Positions 45,934 to 58,465 are shown, counted from the first letter of the stretch. The stretch is DNA of 64,000 nt from Brachionus plicatilis (GCA_010279815.1 QEOQ01000670.1:188716-252715); one strand, 5' to 3'. Notes: generated by a model from the sequence alone, not told the origin. Numbers and translations are program-made.

Positions 45934-46945
45934 CAGTCGATCCTCCGTATAACCAACCTCCATATAACGAAATCCTCTTTATTACGAATAAGTATCCAGG
46001 AGCCGATTTTTTATAAAGAAAAAAGATTGCTAATTTTCTTTGATACAACGAACCTCTTTATAACGAAATCCCGATATAATGAACTAATAAAAAAGAAACG
46101 AGTAATACTTTTCTTAAGAAAAAAACCTTTATATAACGAATTTTAAAAAAAATGACATCCGTAAATTAACACCTTGATAATAAAAAATAGTAAATAAATA
46201 CTTGATAATTACTAATTATTGTTTATCTAAAAATTCTAATTGATAATATTGAATTAAAAGCAAGTTTGCAAAAAGAGAAAATGTATATCTCTTGAAGTCA
46301 AGATAGAAATTATAAAAAAGCATACTGAGCATAAAATAACCACTTCAAAGCTGGCCAAAGAATACAACGTTAATGCTTCTACAATTTCAACTATTTTGTC
46401 GTCGAAAGCAAAAATTTTAGAACATCACGAAAAGAACGAAGAGGATCAGTATAAAGAAATTGCATCCTTTGAGAAGAAACTCGATTTCGAAAAATTCGCC
46501 TATGTGTCAATCGATAGCAACTTGGCTGCGCGGGGAATGCTCTCAGAGGCAGAAATCGTCGATTCAATAGCAACAAACAATCCAGTAGAACAAGACAGTG
46601 ATGTAGAAATTGAAGAGCAAAAAGATGCAAATAAACAAGTGATTAGCTGAAACAATTTTTTTAGCCAAAAAAGATGACAATTCTAATGTAATCAATTTAT
46701 TATTTAATATTGAAAATTTTATTATTGAAAGTAGCTTTACCAAACAACCATCTATTACCGATTTTTTCAAAAAAATTAACTTTTTGTTTTTTTTCGCATT
46801 TTTATTTTAGTTTTTTAATCAATAAAATTTGGTTTAAATTTTTTTTGTGCCTATCATTTTATATGGGAATTTTGATATAACGAAATTCGATATAACGAAT
46901 ACTGAATTTTCTGCCCAAAAAGTTCGTTATAACGAGGTTTGATTG
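45934..46945 (+). mobile_element. pogo/Tigger-like element with internal deletion
   Basis: The left end CAGTCGATCCTCCGTATAAC follows TA. The right end is its partial inverse (GTTATAACGAGGTTTGATTG). Several TATAACGAA-type subterminal repeats occur at both ends. Between them lies a shortened transposase frame. About 1 kb; full-length relatives are larger. Confidence 0.75.
46276..46650 (+). pseudogene. pogo/Tigger transposase remnant: CENP-B-type HTH joined to acidic C-terminus
   Basis: The frame reads KRKCISLEVKIEIIKKHTEH followed by SKLAKEYNVNASTISTIL, a psq/CENP-B N-terminal helix-turn-helix. After a short link it continues directly into an acidic segment with ARGMLSEAEIVDSI and EQDSDVEIEEQ, like the C-terminal tail of Tigger transposases. 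The second HTH and the entire DDE catalytic core are missing, and there is no good ATG. An inactive internal-deletion derivative. Confidence 0.7.
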
Positions 46946-47058
46946 GAAAAATTGGAAAAATGTTGAGATACAAGGTCTTTTTAATATTTTACAATATTCT
47001 CTTATCTTTATATAATTTAAAATCAATAAACAATAAATTCAGAATAGAATATTAATAA

Positions 47059-47107
47059 GACAATATGGTCAGTGTATACAGGCATTTGTTCAATTCCCAC
47101 TGGTGTC
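47059..47107 (+). pseudogene. tRNA-Leu(CAA) pseudogene with internal deletion
   Basis: Starts GACAATATGG and jumps straight to TCAGTGTATACAGGC and a T-arm with changes (TTGTTCAATTCCCAC). About 60 bases, including the D-arm, anticodon and intron, are gone. The flank AATATTA(A/G)TAAGACA matches the 32147 copy. Confidence 0.8.
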
Positions 47108-47340
47108 TATTTGTTTTATACTAGAGAAGCCTAATAATGGCTGTTTTCGAAATAAAATAGTAAACCAAAATTCATTCATATTTTTTTTGGATCGGGTAAG
47201 AACTTTTTAAGACTAAAAAAAAAAATTGGAAAAAAAACTCTACCGTAAATATTTATTTTTAGACTTCTCACTAAAAGCCCAAGAATTTAGTTTTGTGCTT
47301 TAAAAAAATAATTTTTTGGACTTACTAAAACCTTAGCTTC

Positions 47341-47992
47341 GACTCGCATGTAGGCTTTATTAGATCAAGATGCATTCATCGTATTAACGTCTTAAAAATT
47401 CTGGCACAAAAGTCTTGGAAACTTAACCACAATACTTTGATAAATATATATAAATCATTAATTGGCTCTATTATTGATTATAGCTTCTTTATTCCTATTC
47501 TAGTCTCTAAGACCAACCACTCTAGGCTACAAGTTCTCCAAAATAGATGACATAAAGCTTGATAACATAGAAGTTCGTTTAAATAAACTATTTATAAAAT
47601 ATCTCAAAAATAGTGTTATCTTCAAAAATTCACTTACTATTGATTTAATCAAAGAATATGTCAGTGCCTTTGTTAACAGCTCAAGACCCTGTAAGAAAAA
47701 AACACCTTTATGTAATATATGGAATGAATTCAGTGAATGGTTAAATGATAAGGGTTTATCTCTCTGATTTTCAATCTTTCATTGAAAATTGTAAAAAAAA
47801 AAAAAATGCTATCGTTTTTTCCAGTAATTTACTATTTCATTCTTTTTTGTACTTTATTTTTCAAAAAAAAATTCTTTTTATGTTTTCTTGATTCATTTTA
47901 AAATTGTAATTTTTTTACTTATCTAATGGCTGAAGGAGTTTTATTACTCAGAGCCATTTCAAATTTAAATAAACAATTAAAAAAAAAAAAAA
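47341..47992 (+). mobile_element. Decayed LINE: reverse-transcriptase C-terminal region with poly(A) tail
   Basis: Frame pieces read RINVLKILAQKSWKLN, LINIYKSLIGSIIDYSFF and LQVLQNR followed by stops, then LNKLFIKYLKNS and KKKTPLCNIWNEFSEW. This is a typical LINE thumb and C-terminal pattern with several stops and shifts. It ends with GGCTGAAGGAGTTTTATTAC and an A-rich tail (to 47992). Different lineage from the element at 33 kb. Confidence 0.7.
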
Positions 47993-48089
47993 ACTTACTA
48001 AAAAATTTCAATTGGAATTTTTCGAAATTTTTTAGAATAATATAAACTTAAATTGTTTTAAATGAAAATTTTGATTATTTAATCAATAA

Positions 48090-48200
48090 GACAGTATGGC
48101 CGAGTGGTCTAAGGCGCCAGACTCAAGTTTGAAACACAACTTAGACAATGTGTGTTCTGGTCAGTGTATACTGGCGTGGGTTCAAATCCCACTGCTGTCA
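48090..48200 (+). tRNA. trnL-CAA: tRNA-Leu(CAA), intron-containing
   Basis: Complete gene, same as the 18013 copy. It lies just after the LINE relic and is followed by a convergent tRNA-Ser. Confidence 0.95.
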
Positions 48201-48287
48201 AATTTTTTTTTTTACTAAATAATTTTTGATATTTCTTCAAGATAAAAAGTAAATACTGCAAATTTTGAAATCAAAAAAAAAAAGAAT

Positions 48288-48369
48288 CGACGAGGAAGGG
48301 ATTCGAACCCTCGCGTGCAAAACACAATGGATTAGCAGTCCATCGCCTTAACCACTCGGCCACCTCGTC
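48288..48369 (-). tRNA. trnS-GCU: tRNA-Ser(GCU)
   Basis: Complete gene; the 87-bp spacer to tRNA-Leu is the same as in the 32 kb and 37 kb modules apart from small A-run changes. Confidence 0.95.
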
Positions 48370-49803
48370 TTTTATTAGCTCCATATATAACCAAAAATTT
48401 TTAAAATTCTAAACTTAAATTTTTTTTCATTAATTTTTAATTTGTTAACGGAATAAAAATTTCAATCTCCTAGTATTTAATGATTCTTTTATGTTTACTT
48501 TTTAAATTTTATTAGATTACTTGAATAACAAATAAAAATTGTTTTCGGTCTTTTGTTTTTTTGAAAAAAGTAAAGTAGTTTTTTTCAGTAATTTTCGATC
48601 TTTGCTACTTTATTTATTTAATGTAGTTTTTAGACAAGATTTCTTTGATAAATTTTAATCTTATTTGTAAAAATAAATTATTATAAATCAAAATATAACA
48701 TTTTTATTTTTTTTTCATTTTTTACTTATCAAATTTTCAGCATTTTCTTTAACCTTACTTAGGTAAAAATAAGATAAATAGAAACCAGAAAATTCACTTG
48801 ACTCATAAGTTTTGTTTTATTACATTTTTAAATCTCGATTTCAATTTAAACCACTTAAACAAAGAGGAATTGTTTCAATTAAATTTAAAAAAAAATATGA
48901 AACAAATATTTATGTGTTTAATAAAGAAGGGTTGGTGTTGAAAACTAAACAAAAATCTAAAATTTTAATGTACAAAAAAATTGATTAGATTCATTGATTA
49001 ATTGTTTAATTTCTTATTTAAAAATAAAAAACAAAATAAAAAAACATAACAAAAATAAATTGAAGTCTATTTGGTTAAAAATTTAATAAAAACTGTTCGA
49101 TAATTCTCTAAAATATTTTTTCCAAATTTTGACAAATAAAAAAAAAGTATTAAAGATATTTCAATTATTAAATTTATTAAAAGATATTGAATTTTTTCTT
49201 GTTTGATTTTTTATTAATAAAATTTTTTTTCTTCTTTTTTTGAACCAGTTTTTTCCCTAATATTTAAGGTGAAAAATGTTAAACCGAAAAAGAACTTACA
49301 ATGTATGAAAATTATATTGCAGAATATTTTCAGTAACTGTATTTAGGTGATTTATCATTTTTTTATATTCTTAAATAAACATTGAGTTGAAAAAAAATAA
49401 ATAAAAAATAATTTCTTTATTACTTAGACAAGCAATCATTCATTTAAATAAATATCTCTTTAGAGTTCTCTATTCTATTTTCCAAGTACCTTTAAATTAC
49501 ACTCACAATTTCCCAAAGATAAATGTTAAGTGTTGATAATTACCATTCTTTAAATATCAAACTTTAACAAACTAGTGCATTTATTTAAAATCTTATCGAT
49601 CAACAAAAAATTTTATCAATTTAATCATTTTATTAAAGATCTATCCTTTGTTTAAAAAAAAATTGAGACAGAAAAAAATTGAGCAATTTAAATAATAACA
49701 TTTTTTTAAATATTTTAAAAATTGAAGCAAAATAACAGGAACAACACAAAAAACTTTTAAAAATAAAATTAAGAAAAAAAAAACTTATTTACAATCTTAC
49801 TAA
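48370..49803. other. Intergenic, 3' flank of lbx
   Basis: AT-rich with long T and A runs; no exon recognised. Probably includes the lbx 3' UTR. Confidence 0.5.
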
Positions 49804-50862
49804 TTATTTATTTGTCGAACTAATCGAAGCACAATCATCATCATTTTGATTACTTATCAGACTCTGACTTAAATTACTATAATTTTCAGTATCGTCAACA
49901 TCAAGCTCTTCATCATCAGCACCAGTGTAATCACTTTCAGAACTTCTGCTCTCATTTTTTGATCTTTCATCACAAGGCCTGATAACAGCCTTGTCAATAT
50001 CAAGTCCAGTATCAATAACTTTCAAAGTTTTGGCTGCATTCACATCGTTTTTGAGCTCTTCTATGTCTCGTTTTTGCTTGGCACGTCTATTCTGAAACCA
50101 TGTTATCACTTGAGCTGTAGTCAATTGAAGTTCATAAGCTATTCGGTCTCTGTCATGTGGAGACAAATACTTTTGGGCACTGAAACGCTTTTCCAATTCA
50201 AATATCTGGTTTGCTGTAAAGGCAGTTCGGTTTTTTCGCTTGCGTTTTAGGGAATTGGTCGAAATTTGCTTAGGAACCGGCTTTAGGGTCTCACTTCCAT
50301 CAAAGCTGCTGCTAGAACTGTTCAGTCTTCTGCTCTCAAAAAAATCTGCTTTGTCCGGCTTAATCTCAGGCTGCACTAGACCTGACTTGTTGATGTTGTT
50401 TGCCAAATTCAGCAATGCATCCAAAGGGGACACGTTTTCATTTTCACCTGAATAAACCGTATCACTGTCAAGTCTGATTCTTTTTATTTTAAAATCGTTT
50501 TCAAAATTTTCCATTTTTTTGTGTCCATTTATCAATTGATTGTAGTAGTTGGAAAACAGAACCAGAGAATCGTCTGATTTGAGCAAATTTTGCATCGGGT
50601 TTAAAAATTGATTGAAAAAGATGGTCGGATAGGAATTTTTCAGGCAGTGGTACTTGCTCGGATCAAGTTCAGATTGAGGGACGGTGTCATCTGAAAGGCT
50701 GGAAGTCGATGTGCTTGAAACAAGCGAAGAAGGGCTCAGACTTGGACTTTTTGTGACACTTTTCGATTGGTATTGGCTTAGTGTGCGCTTTTTGTGTTTT
50801 AGATCAGACTTGGAACCAGAATTGTCCAAAATATCTTTGATCAAAAACGAGTTTATTGGCAT
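49804..50862 (-). CDS. lbx: Ladybird-type homeobox transcription factor (Lbx)
   Basis: NK-like homeodomain transcription factor; Lbx genes pattern muscle and neuron subtypes in bilaterians. The 352-residue single-exon protein starts with an eh1-like repressor motif (NSFLIKDIL, residues 4-12). It has the family element SPLDALLNLANN (145-156) and a homeodomain at about 208-267. Homeodomain text includes NRTAFTANQIFELEKRF, SAQKYLSPHDRDRIA and TTAQVITWFQNRRAKQKRD; Trp48 and Asn51 are at 255 and 258. The following EELKNDV is also Lbx-like. A Ser-rich N-terminus and acidic C-terminus complete it. An acceptor-like TTTTTTAG lies 14 nt before the ATG. It is flanked by more than 4 kb of non-coding DNA upstream. 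Confidence 0.93.
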   Translation of the reverse strand: MPINSFLIKDILDNSGSKSDLKHKKRTLSQYQSKSVTKSPSLSPSSLVSSTSTSSLSDDTVPQSELDPSKYHCLKNSYPTIFFNQFLNPMQNLLKSDDSLVLFSNYYNQLINGHKKMENFENDFKIKRIRLDSDTVYSGENENVSPLDALLNLANNINKSGLVQPEIKPDKADFFESRRLNSSSSSFDGSETLKPVPKQISTNSLKRKRKNRTAFTANQIFELEKRFSAQKYLSPHDRDRIAYELQLTTAQVITWFQNRRAKQKRDIEELKNDVNAAKTLKVIDTGLDIDKAVIRPCDERSKNESRSSESDYTGADDEELDVDDTENYSNLSQSLISNQNDDDCASISSTNK

Positions 50863-51917
50863 TTTTCTGTGCTGTCTAAAAAATAAAAAACAAAAAAAAT
50901 TTTATAGATTTTATTCGGTGATATTTGATCTATGCGATTTTATTTTGATAGGGGTTTTAGATGACAGAAAGTGAGGGAAGTAAAAATGGTAGTTAAATAT
51001 AACAAGGTAAATAAAATGAAAAATGATCAAAAGCTTCTTAAAAGGGAAGCACTCGATTTTTATTAAATCTAATTTCTTATTTTTCTTGTTGCGATTAATA
51101 GCTTATAGTTTAAAATTTCATAATAAACATTGAAAATTTTTGAATTTTTCTTTTTAGAAAATAATTCGAAGATATTTCTCAGACTGTTTTTATCTTGGTC
51201 AGTCATTACAGTCTCTAAAATAGAAAAAAAAATAATTAAATTTTAGTGATTTTTTTTTAATTCTAAATTTTACTTTTGAATGTAAAATTAGCTCTAAAAA
51301 AATGTACAGCTACTAAATATAATAAAAAATAAATGCGTTGAAAATGTAGCGGCTTTTTAAAATTAATATCAATTCTTGGGAGAAAAATAAATTCTTTTTT
51401 TTTGTAAATTGGTTAACATAAACAAGCGATAAGAAAACAAATTGATTTTAAAATTTATGGCTTTTTTTTTGAAAAATTTAAATTATAAAGTGTGTTTGAT
51501 CTTTGCATCATTAGAAATCGATTTTAGCCTAAACGAATAGACGATAATTACTTTTTACGATACTCACATTTATCATAAATATTTTTAAGCCTATCGTCTT
51601 AGTTCTAAATCAAATTAAATACTTATTTTTATTGAGATTTAAATGGCAAGGTGTTACTTGAAATAAAGAATTTCAATAATCGTAAAGTAATAAATAAAAA
51701 CTATTCGTTTGATCTCTTAGATAGATCTTTTGCATCTCATTTAAAAAAGCTAATAAAAATTTTTTTTTTTTGATCTTGAAAGATATTTAGAAACTAATTA
51801 AATTAATTGCCGTACAAAATTTATTACTTTTCGATTTAGTCATAGAAATGAATTTAAATAAAGACCTGTTAAATAAACCGAATTTGGAAAATTAATCATT
51901 AAAATTTGATTTATTTT

Positions 51918-52040
51918 CTCTCGAGCCCTAACCGGTCAGTTGTTTTAGATTATTTTTCACGGGCTTGATTAGCCGGAACCAATCATGTCTTAATCGATTT
52001 TCACCTGTTCTAGTCCCTAAATATTAAATAATATTAATCT
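51918..52040. promoter_or_regulatory. Candidate lbx cis-regulatory island
   Basis: Locally GC-richer segment about 1.1 kb upstream of lbx. It has an E-box-like CACCTG, TAATCG and GATTAG homeodomain-like cores and CGGTCAGTTG. Suggestive only. Confidence 0.25.
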
Positions 52041-52162
52041 AACATTCGCTCAAGCCTTACAGAAAATTTTTATCCAATTAATAATATCAGGTTGTGGCGA
52101 TTTGTTATGCTATCTCTGAGATTTTGTTTTGAATGATTTTTTTTTCAAATTTTATTAAGACT

Positions 52163-52472
52163 TTGATTTAACATTTGAAAAAAATTAAGATTAAAAAATC
52201 ATTTAAAAAAAGAAAAAAATTAGAATAATTGTATCTATTTATTTAAAATATAGTTTGGGATGGAATCCCAGGTTGTTTGGAATGGAACTTAGTCCTCCCT
52301 TTCAAACACTTACTTGAAATTACATCTTAGAAAAAAAAAAAAAATTGTTATGGAAAAAATAATATTTGATGAATTTAGTTTTTTAAAAAAGCCAAAATTG
52401 ATTTAACATTTGAAAAAAATTAAGATTAAAAAATCATTTAAAAAAAAGAAAAAAATTAGAATAATTGTATCT
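52163..52472 (+). repeat. Recent direct duplication of a 74-75 bp segment
   Basis: TTGATTTAACATTTGAAAAA through AATAATTGTATCT occurs at 52163-52236 and again at 52398-52472. The copies differ by one A in a homopolymer. Confidence 0.85.
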
Positions 52473-55131
52473 GATGTTAGTCAAATGAAACTGGTAAAAA
52501 TCAACTAATTTATTTCTTCCGAAAATTTTAAGTCAAAAACATACTCTGATATTTCTAAAGAACGAAGGGTTTTAGCGGTGAACCTACAATTAAAAATAAA
52601 GATAAATTAATTCATAGAATATTTTCAGAATAATAATCTCTTGCAATTTTTCATACACATTAAACTGACTAAATAGTTAAAATTATCTTAAAAAAACTGC
52701 AACATCGTTAATTATTAAAAAAAAATAATACATTATTTTTTTTAATTATTAGTCTTACAAATAAATTTAAATTTTTTCTTCATAAAACTTAAATGAAGTT
52801 AATTTCTCTTTTTTATTTCTAGATAATTTTCTGTTTAATGTATTTTTTTTAGTTCCTTTTGGTTTCATTAATTTTTCTATGAATTATTTCACACTCGCTA
52901 TTTCTAAAAAAATTAGATAATTACTAAAAATTTTGAAATTAATTTTTAGAATTTTTTTAAATATTTTCAGTTTCCAGTATTATTTAAAGCTCATTTCTAA
53001 ATAACAAATAAATTCCCCCTTTTTTTTGGGACCGCCATAAACTATGGAAAAATACATCTCCTCAAGCTGGGATTAAAAAAATTTATTTTCACATAACTTC
53101 ACAAAATTTACAAATTTTCCTAACAAATTGAAAAAAATTCCTCTCTGAAAATTAGAAAAAAAAATACATTTATCAACCTATTTTATTTATTAATTATCTA
53201 ATTGTCAGAAAATAATTAAACCTGGTTTGTGTGGGGATAAATTGAATGCTTTTAAAATTAAAAATATACCCAACGAATGCAAATTTATGCAGGCCCCAAT
53301 TATATTCCTAAATTACAGCATCCAGTCTCTCTAGATTTCAACGGAGGAGTTAAAATCTTTTTTAATAATGTAATTAATATTTGAAAATATTTCCAACAAT
53401 CTAGATGTCTGCGACAATTTACTCGCTCAAATAAAGACATTCGATTTATCGATTTTGGCCTTACAAATCAGCAGATAAAATGAAAATCATTTATCTCTTT
53501 AAGAAGTTATTAATATCAAAATCAGTTGTTATTTATTTTTGTAATATAAATAAAACATTTGAAAAACTTATCTTATCCCCAGTCTAACTGGTCATTTATC
53601 TTTCGGAACTTTCTCTAAATTCTTGATCAAAAGAATAATTATAAATGTCATAGTGAGTAATGCAGAGCAATTTGTTCTAGCTCTAGATAGAATCAATTTA
53701 TTATACTGAAAATTGATCAATTTTATTACAGTTGTTTTCAAGATTTTAGAGTATAGATAAGATAGATTTATTATAGATAATACTCATCTAAATGTACAAA
53801 TATTGTAAATAGTGCCGACTAATTTGTTATCGCTCGAATATCAAGCGCTCCATTGACCGCTTCACTTCTAAATTACATAAATTTAAAATTCTAATTTAGC
53901 CGATTCACAAAGGTAATGAGCTTTTTTTCTATCAAAAAATATAATTTATTTACCTAAATTGATGGGAAAATAAATCAACAACTGTGAATTTGTTTTTTAT
54001 AATTTTCAAGTTTAAAACTTAATTTTATGAGTCATTAACAAGTTTAATAGATCTTAAGACATTTAGATTAGACCAGTGGGTTTCTTAACATTTAAATTTA
54101 AATGCACCGATTTACAAGCTAATTTTCTTCGACATTAAAAGCGATTTTTTTCTACAAATAAAAACAATTAATAAAAAAATAAAAATTTGAGTTTAACTTT
54201 ACTTCTTTTTAGTGAAAAATTCTTTTTGGGATATTGTTTCAGAGAAAAAATATCATGATGATTTATAATTTTGTCTATTTTTAACTAAATAAAATAAATA
54301 TGAAAATTTGAGTGTATGTTTATGTAATGTTAATTTGATTAAATCTGAGAAAAGATAGAACAATTAATAAAATTGGAAATAATTTTGTAAAAATATTTAT
54401 TTAAAAAAACTAAATTAAGAAGATATAAAAGAAAATAACTGCAATTACATACAAGGTTATTGTGAATCTGATTAGAATGCTTTTTAATGACATGTAATTT
54501 ACAAAGAATTTTAAACATCCATTTTTGTGTGAACTTACAAATTATTTCATTTTTCGTAAGTTTTTTTGCTATTGAAAAAACTATTCAAATTTTACTCAAT
54601 TGAAATGGTTTCCCTTAATTTAGCACCTTTTTTAGGGTAAAAACATGAAAAAATTGAGAAACTCAAAATTTCTTTCTAGATATCAAAAATTTAAAATCAA
54701 TTTGATTAATTGAATAAATTACTTAAATCCAATATCTGAAAAAAATTTAAAAAAAAAATGTGCGCTCATTAAAATTAATGAGAATTAAATAGCAGAAAAT
54801 ATATTTAGGTGATGCATTTAATTTGATGATCAGCTAATTCAATTTACATAATCTATTCTAGAATTTTAGAAAAAATTAATTTTTTGAACTACTTGGTGGT
54901 CATAAAATTCTTATGAATTTTATTTAATTTTTTTTTTTAAAACATTATTGATCAAAATTTAATTTTTTCTTTAGATTTCAATAAAAAACTTTTTTTTTAG
55001 AAATAAAGCTTAATGGTTTTTCAAAAAGAATTAATTTTGTAATTTCTTTTAGTTAATTTATTTTTGAGCAGTATATCATTATATTTAAATATTATGTTTA
55101 GAGCGAGAAAAATTCTAAAAATTCAATTTAA

Positions 55132-56720
55132 ATGACCTCTAAACCTTTCTTATCATTTTTGGAGTGTGTGTCAAAATTACCTGACAACAGAACAGAAAAT
55201 GTAAAATATCATTAAATCGTAATTTTTTTATTTTAAAAATGTTCTTAGGAATTCATCTTAATATTCGATAATCTCAAAAAACTTGAAACATTAGCTTCAT
55301 TTAAGGATTCAAGCATTCATTCAATGAGTCATACCATTAGATTAAAAAAGTATAACAAAAATAATGCCATATTCCAGTAAACTTAAATTAATTTTATCAA
55401 TTTTTCTTATACAACCGATTTTAATAGAACAGGAGAATTGATTGCCAACTGGTTTATCTTATTTAGTGGTCTGATAAAAATTGGGGACCAACTGATACAA
55501 CCGATCACCAAGTATTTTTGTTTTTTCTTTTAATTTTTTTTTTAAATTTTATTTAGATTTGGCCGGAAAACTCATTTTCAAAATTTTAGATCAACCGACT
55601 CAATTGCCATTGAAGAGTCGCAAATTTTAATTGTAAACTTTTTTTTAATTAAAATTATAAAATTAAATTTTTCATCTTTAAGATAGATTATCAAGATGTT
55701 GAGATACCACCACATCATGTCTTGCCAAATGTAGCAGAAAACTCTGGTGCCATTTTTGAAGTAGGAAATACTGAAAATATTTCCCAAGAAGCTGAAAACA
55801 TTTCAAATAATCAAGAAGATGATGATGAAATTATTATTTTATCTGATGACAATTCAAATTCTCAGCCGAATGACCCAAAAGAGAACGAATTTCCTAAAGA
55901 TGCTGAAATTGTTTGTCTCAGTGATGAAGAAAATAAAAAATGCTCTGAAACAAATCAATCAGAGTCTGAAAATGATAAAGATGATCTAGAGTGCATTGAA
56001 TTGTATTCAATAGATAAAAAATTTCCACTTAATCGGTCAGATTTTGATCTTGATGACCAACAAGTAATGGACAGGTGGCGGATTAAAAAAAGAGCTGATC
56101 CAAATGTAAATTTATCAATGTCCAATTACAGACTCAGAGTTTTTGGTGATCAAGGTGCTTGTTATGAGCGAAAATTTAAGCCTAACATTTTTTTTGATGA
56201 GTCTTTAGTTGAAACAGAATCAACTGATGAAGAAAAAATAAAATTGGACCGAGAGGCACTTGAGCAAAAATTTAAATCTTATTCCTCTAAATTTAATCAA
56301 ATAATCGAAAATTATGAGGCTTTATTAAAGCAAAACGCTGAAATTTTAGATCAAAAATATCAGAAAAATTTGAACGAAATTTTGCATCATTTTAGCAATG
56401 AAAAAGATAAATTGGTTGAAAACAATGAGAATTGGTACCAAAATGAGCTGAATAAGTTAAATTTGGATCGAAATAAATTTTTAAGTGGAGCTCAAAGTCA
56501 AAAATGCAAAGCTGAAAGAGCACTTAGAGATATTTTTGATTCTGGTTGTTATATTAAAGGGAAATTTAGCGAATATTTAATACTAGAAACTATGCAGCCT
56601 AGAGCTAAGCGGCGTGGTTATTTTGACTCTGGAAAAAGGCATATGCTTTTACCCAAGAATATAATCAAAAATATTATTATAGAAGACGTGATTTATGAAT
56701 ATTATTATGGTAAACCATGA
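55132..56720 (+). CDS. CNB-like (RapGEF N-terminal type) domain fused to SUMO-interacting motifs and a coiled coil
   Basis: Five exons (55132-55200, 55249-55376, 55428-55511, 55557-55632, 55683-56720) join with exact phases into 464 residues. Residues about 1-120 resemble the first cyclic-nucleotide-binding-fold domain at the N-terminus of PDZ-GEF proteins (RAPGEF6): FLECVSKLPDNRTENEF, NNAIFQTGELIANWFILFSG and TKFGRKTHF. The phosphate-binding cassette (GELAL...RAA) is missing, so nucleotide binding is unlikely. The last exon starts with an acidic region holding three SUMO-interacting-type motifs (DEIIILSDD, AEIVCLSDEE, LECIELYS). A conserved-looking YRLRVFGDQGACYERKF, a coiled coil (about 310-395) and a basic C-terminus follow. 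I know no family with this order. The related PDZ-GEF catalytic half lies on the opposite strand 1.7 kb away. Confidence 0.65.
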
Positions 56721-58465
56721 GGAAAATATTTATTAATTTTTTTGTTAGTTTAATTAATTTTGTAGATAAAAATCGAGAAAATTGACCAATATTTTTTTAA
56801 TTTATTTCTGAGTGAATTAAAATTTGATTGTCAACTTGAAAAATAATAATTTTTGTATTAAAATGTAAAATGAAAAATTGATTTTTTATTAGCAAATCTC
56901 CGATGAATTAGTATTTTAAAGAGAATCACAAAAATAGCAATTTTAAAAAATATCTTAAATACACTTTTTTTAAGAATTTTAGAACGACTAAAAAACACAT
57001 CTAATTGGATGATAAATTGATAATTATCAAAAATAAATGGTTCATGATATATAAGGTAAATTAATTAGACAATCTGATTTTTTGTTTTAGAAAATTTAAA
57101 GAAATTATTATATTAGAGTTTTGTAACACTAAATATTTTTAAATGTGTAGAATTTATTATAATGTAAACAAGCGTATATTTATTTGTATCTTAAAAAATT
57201 ATATATACAAGTAAAGATAATTATTTATTTATAATTAAATTTAAATCTTTATTCAAAGCTAAATTTTAAAATAACTGAAAATTTAAAAATTTAAATTTCA
57301 GAGTTTGAAAATTTTCAATCGAATTTTGTTGTCAAATAAGAAAAAAAAAAAACTTTACTTTTCATTTCCCAAATTACGAATTCGTACAACTCATACAAAT
57401 ATTAAAAAAAAAATTCAATTTTTTGGAGTTATGGTACTATTCGAAAATGGACAGAACGAGAAATTTTGGTGTGATGATTATTAATATAAAGACAGCTGTT
57501 CAGCTAAATAAAATTATTATGTTGAATATTTTTTTTTTTAAATTTTAATTTTTTACAAATATTACGCCAGATTCGACGTTATATTAAATTTTATTTTCAT
57601 AAAATTTTCATTATTTTATGAAAATTAAAATTAAATAAAAATATGTTAGCTTTTATAAAAAATTATTTTTTTTATTTTTATTCAACAAGTTTACATAGTG
57701 GTGAAACGTAACTTCTTTTTATATATTTTTGGATAAATTCAAAAGAATAAATGTTGATTTACAGATAATTACGCAAAATTGAACCGACAAAAAAATCGAA
57801 AAAATAAATATTAATTAAATTTAAAATTAAATTTAAACATGGCATAATGTGTTTGAGCATTTTCTTTAAATTAATTATTTAACTTTAGAATAAAAAAAAA
57901 ACAATGAGAGAAAAATTGATTTTAAATTTTTTATTCAAATTATCGTTTCTGTTATTTTTTTAAAATAAAACTTGAATTTTACAAAAAAAATAAGCTATAA
58001 AATAATTACATAGCGATTTCGAATGTTTCTGATTGTAAATAAATTGGTAGAATTAAAATCATAATAATCAAGGTACTTTATCTATTTAAATAAATATTAA
58101 ATTGCACAAAAATAGCCTTTAATTGTTTTAAAAACTCAGCCAGTAATTGCATATACCATTGAAATTGGGAGAACTAGAATCGAAAAGCGTTCAATCTTTT
58201 TTAGGCGGAACAATTCGGTTTTTAGTACATGTCGATTGTTAATTAACAAATGGTACAAAATTTACAAACGAGCAGAAAGTCCTAATGGAAAATTTCATAA
58301 AAATATTAATGTTCAATTATAAAATTTACAATAATTTAAAAAAGTAATCAATAAAATTTTCAACAAAAATTTCTCTCAAGATTATAAAAATGTTCGATAA
58401 AAAAAATTTAAAAAAAAAAAGTATGATGCTTGATGATAGGAACAACAGTAGAAGTGGTCTAGCTC
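56721..58465. other. Convergent intergenic region
   Basis: 1.75 kb of AT-rich spacer between the 3' ends of the CNB-SIM gene and rapgef. No exon recognised. Confidence 0.5.

Larger units (their letters stand above)
50863..55131. other. Large non-coding region upstream of lbx
   Basis: 4.3 kb without supported exons. It has islands of less simple sequence (around 51918-52040, 53270-53500 and 53800-53920) in an otherwise AT-rich background, as expected for regulatory DNA of a developmental gene. It also holds a recent 75-bp duplication. It serves as the 5' region of both lbx (minus) and the CNB gene (plus). Confidence 0.5.
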
